A DNA stretch of 41,816 nt from Penium margaritaceum. Taxonomy: Eukaryota; Streptophyta; Zygnematophyceae; Desmidiales; Peniaceae. Every line of letters starts with the position of its first letter. Positions within the stretch are counted from its first letter, which is position 1. The notes below the pieces were generated by a model that ran no database searches, was not told where the DNA came from, and saw nothing but the letters and a program-made list of their open reading frames with translations. Positions 1 to 7,505 of the stretch are shown piece by piece. The position numbers and the translations under genes are program-made. The stretch spans positions 85,954-127,769 of the forward strand of contig SZWC01004685.1 of assembly GCA_023375785.1 (NCBI GenBank), given 5' to 3'.

Positions 1-470
1 AGAAGGAGGATCATAGCTTGCAACTGAGAGTCGACCTCCCAACCCGTGGCCACGCACTCCGCTGCGAGGGACTCAATTTGCTGCATGATCTCCATGATGT
101 TGTCGCCTTCGTTGGCTCGGAGGGTAACGAGCCGTTTGAAGATGAAGAGCTGATTGGCAAGGTTGCTTGACTGGTAGATGGAGCAAAGTTTTGACCATGC
201 GTCCGTGGCCAGGGTGCATCCTTGGATGTGCCCAAGTTGTGGTGGGCATAACGCGGACACAAGGAGCGCCAACGCCTTTTTGTTGCGCTTCTTGTATGCC
301 TCCTTCACCTCAGCCGTTGCAGTCTCCGGCGGAGCAGTCTCATCACCTTTTACAAGCTCAAGCACTCCCTTGTTGTCGAGGAAGACCTCAAACTGCCACC
401 TCCACAAGGCAAAGCCTGTCCCATCAAACTTAAGGACAGCGCGGCTGCTGTCTTGCTCGCTAGTTGCCAT
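1..470 (-). CDS. gag: Ty1/copia gag, N-terminal part (runs off left edge)
   Basis: Reading the minus strand from the ATG at 470-468, the frame stays open to base 1, giving about 156 residues with no stop. Seen directly: an N-terminal GTGFALWRWQFE block, then LATDAWSKL and NLANQLFIFKRL. These match in order the gag N-terminus of the plus-strand copia element at 1642 (GTGFPLWKWQFE, LATEAYAKL, ALANRLFIF). Known for the family: this is the UBN2/retrotran_gag-like capsid region of plant copia polyproteins, which packages element RNA in cytoplasmic particles. The zinc knuckle and pol would lie left of the window. The start is chosen because it is the first ATG after the LTR and leader and gives the expected N-terminus. 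Unlike the neighbouring element it carries no stop or frameshift, so this copy is probably younger. Confidence 0.85.
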   Translation of the reverse strand, partial: MATSEQDSSRAVLKFDGTGFALWRWQFEVFLDNKGVLELVKGDETAPPETATAEVKEAYKKRNKKALALLVSALCPPQLGHIQGCTLATDAWSKLCSIYQSSNLANQLFIFKRLVTLRANEGDNIMEIMQQIESLAAECVATGWEVDSQLQAMILL

Positions 471-603
471 GTCTCGCTGTTGGGAGCGTGAAATCAAGCT
501 GGCTTTGAACCCCTTAGAGGTGTGGGCCCATAACCCTTTGTTGTCCTGAGGGTGAGTGTGCACCCTGGAGGGTCCCTAGCAGTGGCTGGTTCACACCACC
601 AAC
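471..603 (-). other. Leader and probable primer-binding site of minus copia element
   Basis: This 133-bp stretch separates the inferred LTR end (604) from the gag ATG (470). Two bases after the LTR end the minus strand reads TGGTGGTGTGAACCAGCC (601-584). It begins with TGG, as a site complementary to a tRNA 3' CCA end should. It is not the initiator-Met site (TGGTATCAGAGC) usual in plant copia elements, and the tRNA was not identified. The rest is an untranslated leader with no other signal seen. Confidence 0.4.
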
Positions 604-734
604 TGTTTTTGGAGAGACTGAAACTATGGAGGCAACTGGTTCCAAGGATGGCAAAATCTGGTCAGAGAGTGAGGCAATAGTTTTGTCCTCAATTGGATGG
701 GAATTGACACTTGATCAAGGCTCACAAGCAGTGG

Positions 735-744
735 CATTTTATAG
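735..744 (-). promoter_or_regulatory. TATA motif of minus-element LTR
   Basis: The minus strand reads CTATAAAATG here, about 130 bp before the LTR end and 265 bp before the gag ATG. This is a plausible core promoter for the genomic RNA, placing the R/U5 region at about 600-710. Confidence 0.5.
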
Positions 745-748
745 CCAC

Positions 749-749
749 N
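749..749. other. Assembly gap (single N)
   Basis: One undetermined base inside the minus-strand LTR, next to the TATA motif. Unlike the Ns at 2014 and 6467, no duplicated flank is visible beside it. Confidence 0.9.
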
Positions 750-873
750 CTAAGCTTTCCAGAACACCAAAGCATGCCAGATTTGGAGCTTCCTAGCAGA
801 TTCTATGGCTTCTAGAGTGCTCCTTGGTAGGCTGTCCTTTTCCCACCTAGGAAGGCACCCCTTCCCTCCTCTA

Positions 874-984
874 GAAGCTTCTGCCCCTTCCTAGATTCCT
901 CAGCTTGCTTCTAGTAGGAGGGAAGGTGTCCAGAAGACCAAGATACCTCTAGATGCCTTGTAGGACAAGTCACCCATTCTAGAA
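874..984. promoter_or_regulatory. Heat-shock-element-like dyads in minus LTR
   Basis: GAAGCTTC lies at 874-881 and TTCTAGAA at 977-984, with further partial CTTCTAGA motifs between and around them. These are nGAAnnTTCn / nTTCnnGAAn units, the building blocks of heat-shock elements, in the U3 part of the LTR upstream of the TATA motif. A role in stress induction, as known for the Arabidopsis ONSEN copia LTR, is inference only. The dyads also contain HindIII/XbaI-type palindromes that can occur by chance. Confidence 0.3.
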
Positions 985-1110
985 GGTGTGCCACCTTCCT
1001 GGACCCTCACCTGGCCTTGTAGAAACTTAAAGAGGAACTCTAGAGGTTCAGCTAGCTTCCTGGCATCTATTTTCCACCTCCCTTGGGGCAGGGCAGAATT
1101 TCATCTTGTG

Positions 1111-1172
1111 GGACATGAAACCGGGCTTCTGCCTCTAGAGGTGGACACCATTAACCACTAAGCCACTAAGGC
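1111..1172 (-). other. tRNA-like sequence (Pol III A and B box-like) in LTR
   Basis: On the minus strand TGGCTTAGTGG (1165-1155) fits the A-box consensus TRGCNNAGNNGG without mismatch. GGTTTCATGTCC (1122-1111) resembles a B box with one extra base. Spacing is tRNA-like and the CCTCTAGAGG palindrome lies where an anticodon arm would be. No convincing acceptor stem was found, so this is a tRNA-derived or SINE-like relic, not a functional tRNA gene. Confidence 0.4.
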
Positions 1173-1234
1173 TTGTCTTTTTGGTGTTCCTTTTTGGAGT
1201 CACTCCTGCCATGGTGAGGGGCATCATTCCAACA

Positions 1235-1641
1235 GTTCTAAGGCACGCTTCCAAGACCAACTAGCACGTGGTCTTGCAGGGTGCACAGGTACAACAGGAA
1301 CACGACTATCGACGGCTCCATCTACTCCATCGGCTCCATCGGCTTCTTCAGGTAGGGTGCGCGCATGTGCCGGACTAGGGGACAAGGAATCGCTCTGTCC
1401 ATGTTGGACATGACCCTCGAGCCCCAACGGGATTAAACTCTACCCCTTTTTAGAAGGTGGTACGACCCAGAGTCCGTTCTCTCACGACGGCACCATCGCC
1501 TTAGGCGATCATCCGTGGGAGGGGTATGCAATGGAACCAACTGCACCTTTGACAACCGTCGCAGTCAGCAGCCTCATCAGCCTCATCGGCCTCAACGAAG
1601 CAGAGTAGCAGCAAAGTAGAGAAGACAAGCAACCGCAGGAA
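1235..1641 (+). other. Region upstream of plus-element gag, no gene seen
   Basis: These 407 bp lie between the minus-strand LTR and the gag ATG. They would contain the 5' LTR end and leader of the plus-strand element, but neither the LTR start nor the TATA region of the 3' LTR is recognisable here. TGGTACGACCCAGAGTCC at about 1458 begins like a primer-binding site but matches no tRNA I recognise. A short inverted repeat, TGTCC-ATGTT-GGACA, lies near 1400. The first five bases (GTTCT) are one side of a possible target duplication of the minus element. Confidence 0.4.
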
Positions 1642-1801
1642 ATGGCGGATCAGAGTCAAGCCCGCTTTGAGGCGGGTATGTTCAAATTCGTGGGGACAGG
1701 GTTTCCCTTGTGGAAATGGCAATTTGAGATTGTCATGAATGTGTGTGGCTACCTCGACATCCTAAAAGGGACCAAGACGGCACCCACCGATGCGACCGTG
1801 A

Positions 1802-2226
1802 CAATGCATACGGCTGACCTTGCAGCATGGACGATGAAGAACAACATGGCTCTCGCCATTCTTGTGACGTCCATCAACGAGACTCAACACTCCCACATCA
1901 CAGGATGCACGTTGGCTACCGAGGCCTACGCAAAACTTGCACGCATGCATCAATCAAATGCCCTAGCAAACCGTCTCTTCATCTTCCAATGGTTGATGTA
2001 AATGAGGATGAGCNCAATGCATACGGCTGACCTTGCAGCATGGACGATGAAGAACAACATGGCTCTCGCCATTCTTGTGACGTCCATCAACGAGACTCAA
2101 CACTCCCACATCACAGGATGCACGTTGGCTACCGAGGCCTACGCAAAACTTGCACGCATGCATCAATCAAATGCCCTAGCAAACCGTCTCTTCATCTTCC
2201 AATGGTTGATGTAAATGAGGATGAGC
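1802..2226 (+). repeat. 212-bp direct duplication in gag split by N at 2014
   Basis: Bases 1802-2013 recur at 2015-2226 with no difference that I found. The two copies are separated by one N. The sequence after copy two continues directly from where copy one ends, so removing one copy restores normal gag order. This is the pattern of two overlapping contigs joined without merging. Confidence 0.85.
2014..2014. other. Assembly gap (single N)
   Basis: An undetermined base exactly at the junction of the two 212-bp copies. Confidence 0.95.
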
Positions 2227-2742
2227 AATGGAGAATCGATACCCGCATTTTTACAGTCGTTGGACAATGCGCTACAAGAGGTCTAGCAAATGGAATGGAA
2301 TCTCGACTCCAACATGTGTGCCATGATCCTTCTAATGGCGCTGCCGGAAAGCTGGGGGTCCTTGATTACCAAATTTGGCGGTTGGAAGGAGGCGGATCTG
2401 ACGTACGAGGCTGTCATCGAATACGTCTGCAACGAGTCCATGCGACGCAGTGGCGCTAAGGCGAACATCTCAGCCTATGCCTCTCGCTTCGGTGGACAAA
2501 GTGCAAGCTCTCGCTCTAGTCAAGGCAACAGCGGAAGCGGTGGCGGTGGAGAGAAAGGCAATGGTAGCGAGAAGAGTTCCAAGAAGCCCGGCAACTGTCA
2601 TAACTGTGGCAAGGCTGGGCACTGGGCTAGGGACTGTCCTAGTCCCAAGAGAGGAGGCAGGAACAAAGGTGGAAAGGAGAAGAAGGAGCTCACCAACATG
2701 ATGGCTAGGGGACTGCCCATGAAGGGCGCAGCGATCCTTAGA

Positions 2743-3235
2743 CCCGGGGCATTCGCCCTTGACTCGGGCACCAACCACCACTCATCAAAAGAGAAAGGTG
2801 GATTTGTCTCCATGGCCGAATCTGTCATACGCATCAAGTGTGCAAACACTGGCGTCGTTCAAGCCATGGGCAAAGGGGACAAGGTGATCACGTTCAACGT
2901 GAACGGTGCAGAGAAGGCAGTCAACCTTCAAAAGGTGGTGTATATGCCCTCCTTTGCAGCCAACTTGTTGTCCGTGTCACAAATCACTGACAATAACATG
3001 ACCGTGGTGTTCACCAACAAGGAAGCGGTGGCCCTAAAAAACAAGGACATCCAGATTTTGTACACCAAAGACGATCTCATGCTTCAATTTCCAAGAGTCG
3101 ACGGCCTCTACGTGATTCAAACCAAAGTCACCAAGGCGTCGGATGAGGGGACTTGCATGTGCCACCAAGACAGTGGCACCGGAGCCAGAGGATGCACCAC
3201 CGGCGACCGCTGCGGCCACCACATCAATCAAGGAC
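2743..3235 (+). pseudogene. pol: Copia aspartic protease, with frameshift near its end
   Basis: In the frame of the zinc knuckle, FALDSGTNHH carries the catalytic DSG triad at 2761-2769. It is followed by the flap-like region and VVYMPSFAANLLSVSQI, a typical copia protease C-terminal block. The retropepsin acts as a dimer and cuts the Gag-Pol polyprotein. The open frame ends at a TGA at 3238-3240. However, from about 3155 the frame that leads into integrase (APEPEDAPPATAA and on to EAQLWHR) is shifted by one base, so an indel lies near 3155. The catalytic motif is intact. Confidence 0.75.
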
Positions 3236-4230
3236 ACTGAAGCTCAACTGTGGCACCGGTGATTTGGCCACATTGCAAACACCACGCTGCAAAAGATGTA
3301 GGAGCAAGAGGTAGTCTGCAGAATGGAAGGGTGCACCATGAAGCATTGCGAAGGGTGTACATTCTGTGAACCATGCCTCCAAGCGGAGGCAAAGAAGAAG
3401 CCGTTTGGGAGAGGAGGTCAACGAGCGGAGCACGTCTTCGAACTGATACATAGTGATGTTTGTGGACCCTTCCGCACACCGTCCAATGGAGGAAGCAAGT
3501 GTTTCCTGACCTTCATTGACAACCACAGCCACAAGTTGTGGATCTACTTCCTCAAAACAAAGGGAGAGGTCAAGGAGAAGCTCCTTGAGTTCGTTGCCAT
3601 GGTAGAGCGGCAAACGTCCAAGAAGGCAAAGGCGCTCCGAAGTTACAACGGCGGTGAGTACGAGACATGCAAGCCTTGGCTCAAGCATCATGGCATCCGC
3701 CATGAGCAAACCACCCCTTACAACCCCCAAAGCAATGGCGTTGCCGAGAGGATGAACTAGACCCTACTCGGCATGGTGCGAAGCATGCTCTTTGACGCCA
3801 AGCTCCCACCTCCCTTTTGGGCTGAAGCAGCAACAACGGCTTGCTACCTCTTGAACCTCACACCAGTGACCGCCTTACAGAAGCGTGGAAAGGAGCAGGA
3901 CAAGCAGCTAAAGACTCCACAGGAAGCATGGTTGGGAAAGAAACCCAATGCATCTCATCTAAAGGTGCTCGGGTCAACTGCATGGGTGAAGATCCAGTCG
4001 GGACAAGGTGGATGCAAGCTTGACGCACGCTCCAAGAAGTGTATCATGGCTGGGTACGACACGTCACACAAAGTCTATCGGCTTTGGGACCAGGCAGCAG
4101 GCAAGCTCGTGTGGAGCCGCGACGTCATGTTTGACGAACGCACCCTTGGAAAGGGAGAGCTGCTGGACCCGACCCTCACTCCCAAAGCGGGAGAGTGGAT
4201 AGTGTTGCTTGAGTCCGGAGACCAAGCACC
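3236..4230 (+). pseudogene. pol: Copia integrase, broken and catalytically altered
   Basis: The frame starts with the zinc-binding GAG_pre-integrase region (LWHR, FGHIANTTLQKM, then two CX2C pairs at about 3347-3376). The rve core follows: first Asp in HSDVCGPF, and the Glu in NGVAERMN. The second catalytic Asp, normally in LRTDNGGEY, is Tyr here (SYNGGEY, codon TAC at 3644-3646), so the D,D-35-E triad is incomplete. In-frame stops are TGA 3260, TAG 3299 and TAG 3758. The C-terminal part (WAEAATTACYLLN, then the KPNASHLKVLGS block) is recognisable to about 4200. An acidic linker with ESDLESDEEDDD follows towards RT. In an active element this enzyme inserts the cDNA into chromosomes; this copy could not. 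Confidence 0.85.
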
Positions 4231-4439
4231 CGACAACTGGCTCACTTTGCTAGCAGGTGGTGGGAATGGGAGAGTAGCTGCGGAGGATGATACAGCATCT
4301 GACATGGACGTGCATACCGAGGCGTCCGAGGCTTCCGAGTCTGACTTGGAGTCTGACGAAGAAGACGACGACAAACCACCACCTGTGGAAGGACCAGCAC
4401 CAAAGCAAGAAGCGGCACCACTACCCCGGCGCAGTTTGC

Positions 4440-5600
4440 GACCAAAAAGCGCACCTTTGTGGTATGAGGATGATTGGATCGGTCTTAGCTGGTCGTGTAT
4501 GGCCCAGGGAGAGCCATCCACAGTGGCGGAGGCCATGAATGGCCCACATGCGGCCAAGTGGAAGGAGGCAGTGGATAGCGAGCTCGCATCCATTGCCAAG
4601 AACGGTACGTGGGTGCTGGTGGATAGACCCGACAAGGCCCACGTGGTGGGATCCAAGTGGGTCCTCCGAGTGAAGAAGAAGCAAGACAGCAGTATCAACA
4701 CGTTCAAGACAAGGGCACTGGCTAAGGGATTCTCTCAACGCCCGGGCTCCGAGGACGATGAGACGTTCGTGCCCGTCATGACCTTTGCATCCATCCACAC
4801 TCTCCTTGGAATTGCTGCCACAAAGAACTTGGAGATACACCAGATGGACGTCAGAACAACTGTACTTTATGGGAAGCTTGACAAGGAAGTGCTGATGGAG
4901 GTGCCCGAAGGAGTCGAAGCTCCCAAGGGCAAGGTGTACAAGTTGGTGAAAGCGCTCCATGGGCTGAAATAGGCCCCAAGGATGTGGTACAAAGAGATGG
5001 ACGGTTTCATGACCGCCCTCTCTTTTGCGCATTGCCAGAATGACCCGAGCATGTACTTGCGCGATGATGGACGAGGGCAGATGCTGGTTGCGCTGTACGT
5101 GGATGATCTGATCATCCGCTTGTCTTCAGTCGAGCTGCTTGATGGGCTAAAGTCTGACCTCATCAAAAGGTTCAAGATGAAGGACATGGGTCCTCTCAAG
5201 TACTACCTGGGGATTACCATCCACCACAACCGAGTAGCAGGCACCATCGAACTCAACCAAACCAAATACATTGGTGAGGTACTGAAACGCCACCACATGG
5301 AAGACTGCAAACCTGTCAGCACCCCAATGATGACCGACACAAAGCTGAAAGCCTCCATGTCGCCAAGCAACAAAGCAGAGCAAAGGGAGATGCAAGACAT
5401 CCCCTACCAGCCCGCCGTGGGTAGCGTCATGTACGCCATGGTAGGGACTCGTCCGAACATCTGCTATGCTGTGGGAAAAGTGAGCAGATTCGTGGCCAAC
5501 TGTGGGCCACAACATTGGCAGGTAGTCAAGCGCATCTTGCGCTACCTGCAGAAGACATGTCACATGGGCCTCAACCTTGGAGGCCAAGAAGGAACAGACC
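4440..5600 (+). pseudogene. pol: Copia reverse transcriptase with one TAG
   Basis: This is an RVT_2-type RT in the same frame as the integrase. It runs from the conserved entry (TWVLVDRP, GSKWVLRVK, AKGFSQ) through HQMDV (first catalytic Asp, 4847-4849) and KALHGLK to LYVDDLII (catalytic YVDD at 5096-5107), then KYYLGI and RPNICYAVG. One TAG at 4970-4972 falls in the strongly conserved GLK-x-APR motif, where the family has Gln, so CAG changed to TAG is likely. Other losses from consensus are TVLYG where AFLNG is normal and TRALAKG where ARLVAKG is normal. It would synthesise element cDNA in the particle. Apart from the stop the frame is continuous to 6088. Confidence 0.9.
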
Positions 5601-6088
5601 CCCTTTGTCTAAAGTGCTACACCGACGCTGACTGGGGAGGAAATCTTGACGATAGGAAATCCACCTCTGGATATGTGTGCATCTTGAATGGCGCTGCCAT
5701 CTCATGGGCCACCAAGAAGCAGGATTGTGTTTCCGTGTCCACGGCTAAGGCAGAGTACGTTGCTTTGTCTGAGGTGTGCAAGGAGACTCAATGGCTCCGC
5801 AGCCTGTTTGGCAAAATGACAGTGCCACAGAAGGACGCCACGGTCGTACACGTGGACAACATGAGCGCCATCTTGATGGCTGAAGACGAGATCATCTCCT
5901 GGCGAATGAAGCACATCAACATACGTTACCACTACTCACGTGACCTGGTCATGAAGAATGTAGTGGACTTGCAACACTGCGGAATGAAGAGCATGCTTGC
6001 TGACTGCATGACCAAGCTGCTAGAGAGCGACTTGCATTATGCATGCATTCGTGGATTTGGCACGAGGATTTTGGCAGAGGAAGGGTGA
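5601..6088 (+). pseudogene. pol: Copia RNase H domain, end of pol
   Basis: Contiguous with RT. YTDADWGG gives the first Asp, KAEYVAL the Glu, VHVDNMSA the second Asp, KHINIRYHYSRD the His region and SMLADCMTK the last Asp. This is the usual RNase_HI_RT_Ty1 order. The stop TGA ends at 6088. The domain itself has no internal stop. It degrades the RNA strand of the RNA-DNA hybrid during cDNA synthesis. It is part of a polyprotein that is broken upstream, so it is not independently functional. Confidence 0.88.
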
Positions 6089-6136
6089 GCTCCAAGGCAT
6101 TGATGGAGCTGAGCAAGGGACAGATGGACAGAGGTG

Positions 6137-6149
6137 CAAGGGGGAGATT
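6137..6149 (+). other. Polypurine tract of plus copia element
   Basis: CAAGGGGGAGATT lies directly before the LTR start TGTTGAAATAG, 49 bases after the pol stop. This is the plus-strand priming site expected at the internal edge of a 3' LTR. It recurs at 6468 because of the duplication described separately. Confidence 0.8.
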
Positions 6150-6321
6150 TGTTGAAATAGTATGGACCTTGTCCACTGCCTAGCTGGCTAGCTACACATA
6201 CAGACAAGGCATGCACTGCTCTATGGAGTATGTCCCCTTGGTCTGTTCTGAGATGGGCCAGGAATGCACTGCCCATAAATGGGTATGTCCCCTGTGCCTC
6301 ATCATAGGAACCATACCTTTT

Positions 6322-6386
6322 TGGCTTGGTTGATTAGGCACCGGAGTCTCAAACCAGAGATCGCGGGTTCAAACCCCGCGACGGCC
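6322..6386 (+). other. tRNA-like sequence in LTR, copy 1
   Basis: TGGCTTGGTTGATTAGG (6322-6338) resembles an A box and D arm. GCGGGTTCAAACCCCGC (about 6363-6379) forms a perfect T arm with B box GGTTCAAACCC at 6366-6376. TCTC/GAGA can form a short anticodon stem. The sequence 5' of the A box does not pair with the 3' GACGGCC, so there is no acceptor stem. It is a tRNA-derived relic carrying Pol III promoter boxes. Confidence 0.55.
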
Positions 6387-6417
6387 GCAGTTTTCTTTGT
6401 GGCCAAAACTGGGACAG

Positions 6418-6431
6418 GAAGCTTCTAGGAA
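6418..6431 (+). promoter_or_regulatory. Heat-shock-element-like triad in plus LTR
   Basis: GAAGCTTCTAGGAA reads as GAA-nn-TTC-nn-GGA, a three-unit heat-shock element with one mismatch. It lies between the tRNA-like segment and the TATA motif, as in the minus-strand LTR. The copy at 6749-6762 is the same. Function is inferred only. Confidence 0.3.
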
Positions 6432-6466
6432 GCTTACTAGAGCCTGCCTTGAGGATGACACTTGGC

Positions 6467-6467
6467 N
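6467..6467. other. Assembly gap (single N)
   Basis: An undetermined base exactly between the two 330-bp copies. Confidence 0.95.
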
Positions 6468-6652
6468 CAAGGGGGAGATTTGTTGAAATAGTATGGACCT
6501 TGTCCACTGCCTAGCTGGCTAGCTACACATACAGACAAGGCATGCACTGCTCTATGGAGTATGTCCCCTTGGTCTGTTCTGAGATGGGCCAGGAATGCAC
6601 TGCCCATAAATGGGTATGTCCCCTGTGCCTCATCATAGGAACCATACCTTTT

Positions 6653-6717
6653 TGGCTTGGTTGATTAGGCACCAAAGTCTCAAACGAGAGGTCAAGGGTT
6701 CAAACCCCGCGACAGCC
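6653..6717 (+). other. tRNA-like sequence in LTR, copy 2
   Basis: Second copy, in the duplicated part of the LTR, with the B box intact at 6697-6707. The T stem is weaker than in copy 1 because the 5' arm reads CAAGG instead of CGCGG. Not a functional tRNA gene. Confidence 0.5.
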
Positions 6718-6885
6718 GCAATTTTCTTTGTGGCCAAAACTGGGACAGGAAGCTTCTAGGAAGTACACTAGAGCTTGCCTTGAGGATGACACTTGGCGGT
6801 CTAAGGATGCGCCAAGTAGGAATGTAGGTTGAGGTTGGCTCCAGTGGAGCCACTACAAGCAGAAGCTTTAGCAAAGCTCTGTAAG

Positions 6886-6893
6886 TATAAAAG
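6886..6893 (+). promoter_or_regulatory. TATA motif of plus-element LTR
   Basis: TATAAAAG lies 88 bp before the inferred LTR end, where a copia U3/R core promoter is expected. If the LTR is still transcribed, RNA would start near 6915 and run into the following region. Confidence 0.5.
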
Positions 6894-6981
6894 CATATAC
6901 CTTGCATGCATCCCTTTACAGTTCTTTCCCGCGAGACTCCTCACAGAGTGTCCAACCAAAGGTAGACACTAAAGACCAACA

Positions 6982-7139
6982 TGCGGACTTCGTCAGGTTT
7001 CAAAGCAAACGAACCTAAAGTGTGGATCCCTTGTTCGAGGGTGATATGTTATCTTGGTTGCAATACCAAGAGCGGTTGGCGGCCTCCCATGTCGGGACCC
7101 ATTTCCTAGACCGTTGCTATCTGGCGCATTGACGGACCG
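6982..7139 (+). other. Possible gag remnant upstream of gypsy-type protease
   Basis: One frame (about 7020-7130) reads DPLFEGDMLSWLQYQERLA and HFLDRCYLA, which has the feel of a gypsy gag helix region but is too short to assign. No start, LTR or promoter is visible here. The copia LTR probably inserted into or next to an older element at this point. Confidence 0.25.
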
Positions 7140-7505
7140 GTGACCCTCTGTCGTCGACCGTCGCCGGACTTCACCTGCACGGTCATCTCATGCTCCATCT
7201 TGATCGCTAGTGTCAAATTTGTTGCCATCGTGGACATGGGAACGACGCATACCACGATCGCCATGCGCATCGTCCGGCGGCTCAATTGGTCAAACCTAAT
7301 TCGACCCGTCGACCTACGCTTTGGAACTGCGAGAGGAGAAATCACCCCGTCCGAGGGACAGATTGACTTGTTTCCCCTTCAGGTCGGAAATATTCACCGG
7401 AGCCTGCCAGTGCAGGTATGCAAAATGTCCACATATGATATCCTCCTCGTAAATGATTGGTTGACGCCATGCGGCGCGATAATTTACTTAGGGAAAAATG
7501 CATGA
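7140..7505 (+). pseudogene. Ty3/gypsy-type aspartic protease
   Basis: The 121-residue frame contains VAIVDMGTTHTTIAMRIV, the position of the retropepsin D-S/T-G motif, with Met replacing Ser/Thr (GAC at 7233-7235 is kept). It also has the C-terminal YDILLVNDWLTPCGAII block typical of gag-asp_proteas domains of plant gypsy elements (ILLGxDWL). A TGA at 7503 ends it, and the chain seems to go on in the -1 frame (CMTLHDDDG, about 7500). A TAG at 7107 lies upstream in frame, so the start is not certain. The role would be polyprotein processing. The altered active site and breaks suggest it is dead. Confidence 0.7.

Larger units (their letters stand above)
604..1234 (-). mobile_element. 5' LTR of minus-strand copia element
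   Basis: On the minus strand the segment starts TGTTGGAATG at 1234 and ends CCAAAAACA at 604, with short TGTT/AACA terminal inverted repeats. The start resembles that of the LTR at 6150 (TGTTGAAATAG). It lies directly upstream of the leader and gag of the same strand, where a 5' LTR belongs. Inside, in transcription order, are a tRNA-like stretch, TTCTAGAA/GAAGCTTC dyads and a TATA motif. Length is about 631 bp including one N at 749. The partner 3' LTR is outside the window, so LTR identity and the target-site duplication cannot be tested. Confidence 0.65.
1642..2742 (+). pseudogene. gag: Copia gag (capsid region plus CCHC zinc knuckle), broken
   Basis: The ATG at 1642 starts a frame with GTGFPLWKWQFE and LATEAYAKL blocks that ends at a TAA near 1999. 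The capsid continues in other frames: VDVNEDE is in a second frame around 2209, and from about 2250 the frame ending at 3240 takes over. A TAG at 2284 interrupts that third frame. A CX2CX4HX4C zinc knuckle at 2596-2637 (NCHNCGKAGHWARDC) sits in a glycine/serine/lysine-rich stretch, as expected for nucleocapsid RNA binding. A short T run near 2252 is a likely indel site. An apparent 212-bp internal duplication (1802-2013 and 2015-2226, split by one N) disrupts the frame further and may be an assembly artefact. Confidence 0.8.
6137..6797 (+). repeat. 330-bp direct duplication in LTR split by N at 6467
   Basis: Bases 6137-6466 recur at 6468-6797 with about a dozen substitutions (for example CACCGGAGTC against CACCAAAGTC, and AAGCTTACTA against AAGTACACTA). 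The copies are separated by one N. Copy two runs directly into the rest of the LTR. The differences suggest two alleles or two element copies placed end to end by the assembly rather than one contig repeated. Confidence 0.85.
1235..6981 (+). mobile_element. Degenerate Ty1/copia LTR retrotransposon
   Basis: Domain order is gag with CCHC knuckle, aspartic protease, integrase, RT, RNase H, polypurine tract and 3' LTR, which is the copia order. All parts read on the plus strand. The coding part has at least five in-frame stops and several frameshifts, and the integrase lacks one catalytic residue, so the copy is not autonomous. No sequence resembling the 3' LTR was seen at the left end. The minus-strand element borders it at 1234 and probably inserted there or replaced the 5' LTR. 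Confidence 0.85.
6150..6981 (+). mobile_element. 3' LTR of plus copia element (contains a duplication)
   Basis: It starts TGTTGAAATAG just after the polypurine tract and ends GACCAACA at 6981, giving TGTTG/CAACA terminal inverted repeats. It holds tRNA-like segments, a GAAGCTTC-type motif and TATAAAAG at 6886. The 832-bp apparent length includes a 331-bp duplication; without it the LTR would be about 500 bp. The right boundary is inferred from the inverted repeat because no second LTR is available for alignment. Confidence 0.7.

Noticed and set aside
167..549. Plus-strand ORFs at the left edge
   Set aside because: They are antisense to the open minus-strand copia gag, which has clear family motifs.
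4075..5032. Minus-strand ORFs of about 200 codons opposite copia RT
   Set aside because: Antisense shadows of a clearly identified RT domain.
6322..6386. Functional tRNA gene
   Set aside because: The T arm and B box are good, but the 5' flank does not pair with the 3' end to make an acceptor stem and the D arm is poor.
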